A stretch of DNA of 64,000 nucleotides, taken from positions 414,501 to 478,500 of the forward strand of contig JAODUP010000188.1 in the NCBI GenBank assembly GCA_025642065.1, read 5' to 3'. Below, one piece after another: positions 1 through 64,000 of this stretch. The notes beneath the pieces were generated by a model that did not search any database, was not told where the DNA came from, and was given only the letters and a program-made list of their open reading frames with translations. A program made the position numbers and the translations under genes. Each line of letters opens with the position of its first letter. The first letter of the stretch is position 1. This DNA comes from Paralvinella palmiformis. Taxonomy: Eukaryota > Annelida > Polychaeta > Terebellida > Alvinellidae.

Positions 1-343
1 AGCAAAATTAAATCAACAAATATCCTAGTTCACTTCCTAAAGGACATACAGCATGGAACAGCTTATGGGACGCCGAGTACAAATTCACAATGCTCGTCTC
101 CTACGCCACTAGTTCTAACAGTTTGTTTGCTAATAGGTTTCTTCTGATGAAGATAGTATAAATTTTGTTTGAATATTGATTGGTGTAAATTAGCATTTTA
201 CGGAATAGAGTTATCACTGGCTACTGCTATTATAATTTTAAGTATGGCTTTCGATCATTTGTCTCTTTATATTCTAATGTCTGATTAGTAATAACTTAAT
301 TAATTTTGGACACTATTTTTACCTGCCACAGTAGGATACGTAC

Positions 344-59457
<59,114 letters not shown>

Positions 59458-59588
59458 GACGACGCGTCGCGCGAATCCGTTGTGTATCCCTCAAACGATC
59501 ATTTTCTTACCAATGAAAGCGACATTCCTTCCGATAGACGACTGAATATCCAGAGATTTAGCTAGACGTATCCCCAATTCCGGCAAAG

Positions 59589-59624
<36 letters not shown>

Positions 59625-59782
59625 TCGTATATACTCTGACTGTGTCACAGCTGCTCTCCTCACTTCTCACTGACTTCACTAACACACAGGAGAGCCGTAA
59701 GACAAATATTTTTATGATAACAATCGACCAAACGAACACACACACACGACGTTAGTTCCCGGCTCGTCCGCTATAAGCCGCC

Positions 59783-60001
59783 ATGAGGCGTGATTTATTA
59801 CCGGTAACGGCGACTCTGACACTTCCTGTCGCTTGGCGGGTCTCCGATACTGAACGTCTAGAGGTGACGGGGTCTGGACGCTTAGTCACCCACCACCACC
59901 ACCACCACCACCACCACCACCATGGACCACCCCCCTCTCCCAGACAATACTACAACTCGCTACTATACTATTGTTTCCTCGAACCGCCAACAATCAGTTA
60001 A
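59783..60001 (+). other. short open frame with a poly-His run, divergent to DNAH3 (doubtful)
   Basis: An ATG in an excellent context (GCCGCCATGA) opens 72 codons containing eleven consecutive histidines encoded by the (CAC)n repeat. It lies in the CpG-rich segment, pointing away from DNAH3. It could be the first exon of a divergent transcript or simply chance in GC-rich DNA; no downstream exon was recognised. Confidence 0.15.
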
Positions 60002-60117
60002 TTTAATAAATCCCGGCGGGTTGTCAGGTACGCGCGGAAGGCCGGAATCTATCCCGACGCGTCCGCACACGTCCGGTTCCGGGCATCCGTCTCTAAGACT
60101 CGCTGCGCTCAGGGCCT

Positions 60118-60131
60118 GTTACCAAGGCGAC
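60118..60131 (+). promoter_or_regulatory. near-consensus RFX X-box, upstream
   Basis: Reads GTTACC AA GGCGAC: a full left half-site, a 2-base spacer and one mismatch in the right half-site. It lies inside the CpG-rich segment, about 660 bases upstream of the predicted start codon. Confidence 0.35.
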
Positions 60132-61229
60132 GGAATGTCCAGGCGAGCGATGATTCGGGTCGCTTATCGGCAAAACATCGGATGTCTCTTCTACGACAGA
60201 TCCGCGGGTCGTGCGTCCGGAACGCCGGGATCTAGTAACGATGTCCGATGGTGCTGGTGGTTTTATTAATGGTGCTGGTGGTGTTAATAATTGTGGTGTT
60301 GTTGGTGGTAATGGTGTTGGTGGCGGTAACAGAGCAGGTGGCGGTAGTTATTTGCGTTTTCTTCTATTTGACAAACAAACAAACAACGGACAAACGGATA
60401 TCTCGGACAGGCCGAGCACTTTGAGGCCGAGACGCAAAACTTTTGTCCGCGCGCGTCAAGGACTTCGACGGCCGCACGCGGCTAAATAAACACCGTCTGC
60501 GGGCACCGGCTCGAACAAGACCTGTGTCTCGGGCTACCTGTGTGTGTGTGTGTGTGTGTGTGTGTCAACGATCTAGGACAAACTCGCTCTTTGGGCCCAC
60601 ACTATCTCGGAACGAATAAAATCGGCCCGAAATAACCACCGGTGCTGCATAATGGAAACACATTGGCCCCGATTTGGCCGGGGACCGGTTGAAAAGATCC
60701 TCGCCTCTCTGCGGCTGTTCGTCGTTCAATGGACTCGTTGGTATACGAGCTTTAATAATACATGGCGAACGTTTGCCGGAACGGGCGCTGTTTGTGGATT
60801 AATCTGTTGGTGGGCCACTAAAAAAGTGACGTGGTTTTGTTGAATAGTTTATGATGGCCCCTATCACGTTCGACTGTTGTTAATTACAAACGTTTGGCGA
60901 ACGTTCGTGACGGTCTGCCATCTTACGGAAAATAATTACGTGGCCGGCTTTCTTGGAACCGTTTACGTTTGCTCAGTTGATGCTTATTAATTATTAATAT
61001 TGATGACATTTTTTTAATTATTAGGATACTAGTAATCTATTCCGCAAACAAAAACGCAATTTATTACGATGAGTTAATTTATGCAATGCAAACATTCTTT
61101 GATAAACAGACGGCGGGGTAGCATTTTAGAATGGAGTACATACTAATTATGATAGGAAGACGTTATGATTATTATTATTTACAGTCATCATAATGATTAT
61201 GCTTACTATGGCATCTACCGTCTACAGAT

Positions 61230-61417
61230 AAAACTGGTAGCGCGTTGGATCACAGATAACTACCATCTAGGTTCGAATCTCGTCATGGGCATATATGTAG
61301 TGTGTTTCATCTTTGACTTCGCATCAATACCTTTGGGGGTCGCTCGGTCCATTTAGCCTATCATGTGGACAAAAGTGGCCGTAAAACATCAATAATCATC
61401 ATCATCATCATCATCAT
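61230..61417 (+). repeat. SINE family A, subfamily 1
   Basis: Plus strand: TGGTAGCGCGTTGGATCACA, GTTCGAATCTCG, GCTCGGTCCATTTAGCC, GGCCGTAAAACATCAATAAT and an (ATC)n tail. Confidence 0.85.
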
Positions 61418-61422
61418 CTTGC

Positions 61423-61460
61423 TTGTAGTTCGGGGAGTATCCTCAGGCTGTCGCTTTCAA
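61423..61460 (-). repeat. 3' fragment of SINE family B
   Basis: TTGTAGTTCGGGGAGTATCC then CAGGCTGTCGCTTT, directly after the ATC tail of a family A SINE. A nested or adjacent insertion. Confidence 0.5.
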
Positions 61461-61499
61461 AGAAAAGGAGCGTTCGATCCTATATCTCTTTATATTTTA

Positions 61500-61835
61500 G
61501 CCGAGATAGCGCAGTTAGTTAGAGCGTAGGACTCGTAGCCGAACGATAGCGGGTTCGAGGCTCCGGGAGCTGCAATGTTGTCATCTGGCGACTGGTTCAC
61601 TCATCCATAAAAAATGAGTACCTGACAGGACGCGATGGCTATGTGTGAGTAACGCTTTGCTCCTATAATGGCATCATGCGTTGTATACTCCCTTGGGAGT
61701 TGAGATATGTGCTGGGTGGAGACAGGTCTGAGCCAGGGATAATAATATTGTAAATAATATTGTAAAAGCGCCTTAAAGCAGCTTCTAGCTGAATAGGGCG
61801 CTATATAAATATCACATATTATTATTATATTATTT
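61500..61835 (+). repeat. tRNA-derived SINE with ATT tail (family C)
   Basis: Starts with a tRNA-like head: A-box region GATAGCGCAGTTAGTTAGAG and B-box GGGTTCGAGGC. It ends in the hallmark GGGCGCTATATAAATATCA followed by ATTATT repeats, as in widespread invertebrate SINEs. The head does not fold as an intact tRNA acceptor stem, so it is not a tRNA gene. Confidence 0.75.
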
Positions 61836-61979
61836 ATCAGAGCGCGACACCTCCAGATATAGAACCACGGAAGAGATGTTCATCCTCTCTCATTTGTACC
61901 TTGTAATTTAATAGCAAACTCCGATAATGTTTTATATTATCCTAGTAAAAAACGATCTCCTCGGTTTCCCCATTCTGTC

Positions 61980-62285
61980 CCAATTATGAAATCTCTTCAC
62001 TGGCTCCTTGTTCAATCTCGCATCATTTTCAAACTCTGCACCATTGCCTATCAAATTCTTTCTTCTGGAGAACTTTCGTATCTATTGTCCATGCTCTCTC
62101 TAGCACCGAAGCCCTTAATGTACGGTACCGTTCATCTGGTTTTCATTTGTTGTCTGTTCCCAGGGTTAAAACTCATGCTGTCTCTTTGGTATTCACTTCC
62201 TGAACATGTTAAGTCATCAAATAGTATAGTTAGTTTCCATCACCCATTTGAAAACTGACCTTTTCAGACTTGCATCATTTGTTGA
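61980..62285 (+). pseudogene. 3' piece of a CR1/L2-like LINE
   Basis: Reads SLHWLLVQSRIIFKLCTIAY and later LPEHVKSSNSIVSFHHPFEN. This fits the C-terminus of CR1/L2-class polyproteins (LHWLPV..RI.FK......LP..IR....SF...). The middle is frame-shifted. Truncated and inactive, upstream of DNAH3. Confidence 0.65.
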
Positions 62286-62625
62286 TGAACTTTGCATTGT
62301 ATCTGGGCTATGAGTTTGTCCAACCCCTGTACTAGGTGCGCCACTGAGCACGATCATTTTCAAGGATATTGGCCCACTAGACGTTCTTAATCTAAACTCT
62401 ACACTCATAATGTATTGGTTATGTGTGTTGAACGTTTAATTCGTTCTAATATTTTGGAGATACCAATTTTTATGCGGGTAATTATCAGCTAGAACCAAAG
62501 TGCGACCTTATCAAGCAATATATTACACGGGATATCAGGAAAACATCAGAATATACGCTGGTATGTAGCTTTCCGAAAGCAGGGTAATAAAGTTTGTATA
62601 AGCCTGTATACATTGCTCATTGTTA

Positions 62626-62800
62626 CGCGCTTCCGTGGTCTAACTGGCAACGTGTTGGATCAGAAGTCACTACCACCTGAGTTCCTATCTCTGCGTGGGC
62701 ATATCGGAAGGCTATTTCATTTTTGACTTCGCTTCATTACATTTGAGCCTACCATGTGCACAAAGGTGGTCGTAAAACATCAATCATTAATCATCACCTT
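62626..62800 (+). repeat. SINE family A, subfamily 1
   Basis: GCGCTTCCGTGGTCTAACTG, GTTGGATCAGAAGTCACTAC, then the shared body and CGTAAAACATCAATCATT. The B-box is mutated. Confidence 0.8.
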
Positions 62801-63127
62801 TCTCAATGGCTTTTGTCGAGCTCTTACTCATTTGAAATATCTGAAATAAAACAAAACAATACAAACCATTTGCTCGTTTTTGTTTTTGTTTTTTGGGGGG
62901 TCTGATTTTTTTTAATTATTGCTAATTATCTGTATCTTAAGCAGACTATATATCGTCAACAATTATAACCTACAAAAGCAAATAATCAAAAATCAGGTGA
63001 TAATCTACAATTTTAATTTTTGCCGTTACGCTACTTACTTAATCGGTTAGCAAAGTTGAGATCCCCGGGTGGGGGGGTAACTTTATTTATATCTATATTT
63101 AGCTTATCTGTCAACCCCCGGCCCGTA

Positions 63128-63415
63128 GTGAGCTCCGGTGGCCTAGCGGTTAAGCACCCCCGTAAGAGGTCGAAACTTTTCCAGAGATTAATTTCTCGGC
63201 TCACTACATCGTGGGTGGCTGACCACGTTAAATGGCGCTGCCGTCTCCACTGAATTATTTAAAATAAAGGGGGACGTTATTTCGGCTCCATATTTCCGTA
63301 CTGCTCCCCTGTGAGTGGTGGGGGGAGGAGATTTCTCAACCACTCCAACATAGAGGCTGTGCTGATTAAGCGACAGCCTGGGGATTCTCCCCGAACAACA
63401 AAACCAAACCAACCC
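63128..63415 (+). repeat. tRNA-like SINE (family B), near full length
   Basis: The head TCCGGTGGCCTAGCGGTTAA looks like a tRNA A-box. The 3' part ends GACAGCCTGGGGATTCTCCC then CGAACAACAAAACC. The 3' end recurs in reverse orientation at 5,060-5,115, 34,031-34,095 and 61,423-61,460. Confidence 0.6.
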
Positions 63416-64000
63416 GGCCCGTCTTTGGCGTTTGACTTCCACTAAACTAGATCTACAGACTTGCATTAAACCGCATTTACATATTTCATGGCATATAATA
63501 GGACAGGAGGAATACAGATTCTCTGCACACACAAAATTATAATGCACACATCAGAATAAATGTCCGTATTCATAGGTTCAAAACTCGAAGTGCAGACCCT
63601 TCAACGTTGCTTTTTTCCCTTAACGAAAGTCAGCGCTTTTTGATCATGGCCGCCCAACCAAACACCACTGAGTGTTCGGTCTAGTTTTCTTTCGGGTCAA
63701 TGCTTACCATACTAATTACAATGATAGTAAGAGAATATAACGTCTGAATTATTGAGAACAATAAACTCATTATTAACAAACGTTGATATTAATAACGTAT
63801 AATAGTTAGCAATGACTTCATTTTTCTCAAAGAGTACAAATTGCATGAGTTCCCCCCGCTGAAAGAGTCCGATCCAGGCGAAATGCGTTGCATCGGTTAC
63901 CAACTGGGGGATGCCAATTTTTCACTAAAGGTAAGACGGGAAATCTTTCAGCAAATTATTTCATATTACACGGAGACTAAGATTAGTATCTCAGCTGAAA

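Larger units (their letters stand above)
59458..60950 (-). promoter_or_regulatory. CpG-rich upstream region, probable DNAH3 promoter
   Basis: Immediately 5' of the first coding exon the base composition changes sharply: about 59,760-60,950 is GC- and CpG-rich, unlike the AT-rich rest of the window. It holds two near-consensus RFX X-boxes and a (CAC)n run at 59,888-59,921. No TATA box can be separated from the (AT)n tract at 59,591-59,622. The transcription start cannot be placed from sequence. Confidence 0.5.

Noticed and set aside
1..343. Possible next DNAH3 stalk exon
   Set aside because: No frame on the minus strand matches the expected continuation (the GSG..I.DYWG region); it must lie beyond the window.
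60652..60843. 63-codon plus-strand frame in the CpG-rich region
   Set aside because: No family resemblance, no conserved motif; likely chance in GC-rich DNA.
61500..61575. Possible tRNA gene
   Set aside because: A- and B-boxes are present but the acceptor stem does not pair and the sequence runs on into a SINE body with an ATT tail.
63712..63903. Minus-strand 63-codon frame starting MVTDATHFAWIG
   Set aside because: Briefly resembled the TDAS motif of retroelement RNase H, but no flanking RT or integrase sequence is present.

Overview
This is a window of a eukaryotic, almost certainly animal, nuclear genome. It is AT-rich, full of (AT)n, (GT)n and (GA)n microsatellites, and scattered with tRNA-derived SINEs and decayed non-LTR retrotransposon pieces. 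Genes are split by many introns. The style of the repeats (SINEs with ATC or ATT tails, (GAGT)n/(CACT)n tracts, GT-anchored repeats) suggests a lophotrochozoan such as a marine mollusc; that placement is inference.

One protein-coding gene fills most of the window, on the minus strand: an axonemal inner-arm dynein heavy chain whose sequence best fits the DNAH3 group (related to DNAH7 and DNAH12). I could chain 55 coding exons plus one duplicate exon, with conserved splice sites and matching reading phase, from about 59,457 down to 344. Without optional exons they encode 2,930 residues in one open frame, about 70% of the roughly 4,100 residues usual for DNAH3. The protein runs from the N-terminal tail (about residues 1-1000) through the linker (about 1050-1450), AAA1 (about 1490-1730), AAA2 (about 1790-2020), AAA3 (about 2110-2400), AAA4 (about 2450-2720) and into the coiled-coil stalk (from about 2760). 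The rest of the stalk, AAA5, AAA6 and the C-terminus lie beyond base 1.

The most interesting point is a tandem pair of homologous but diverged exons (13,974-14,118 and 12,061-12,204) between AAA2 and AAA3. Both have the same entry and exit phase, so they look like mutually exclusive alternatives. The downstream copy lacks one base, so it is either decayed or carries a base error. Intron 29 uses a GC donor and is mostly microsatellite.

Region by region: 1-45.7 kb is the densely split body of the gene. 45.7-57.2 kb is one 11.5 kb intron with SINEs, a LINE scrap and long microsatellites. 57.2-59.5 kb holds the first exons. 59.5-61 kb is CpG-rich and is probably the promoter, with two near-consensus RFX X-boxes as expected for a ciliary gene. 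61-64 kb is repeat-rich intergenic DNA (SINEs and a LINE 3' end). No tRNA or rRNA gene, CRISPR array or second convincing protein gene was seen.
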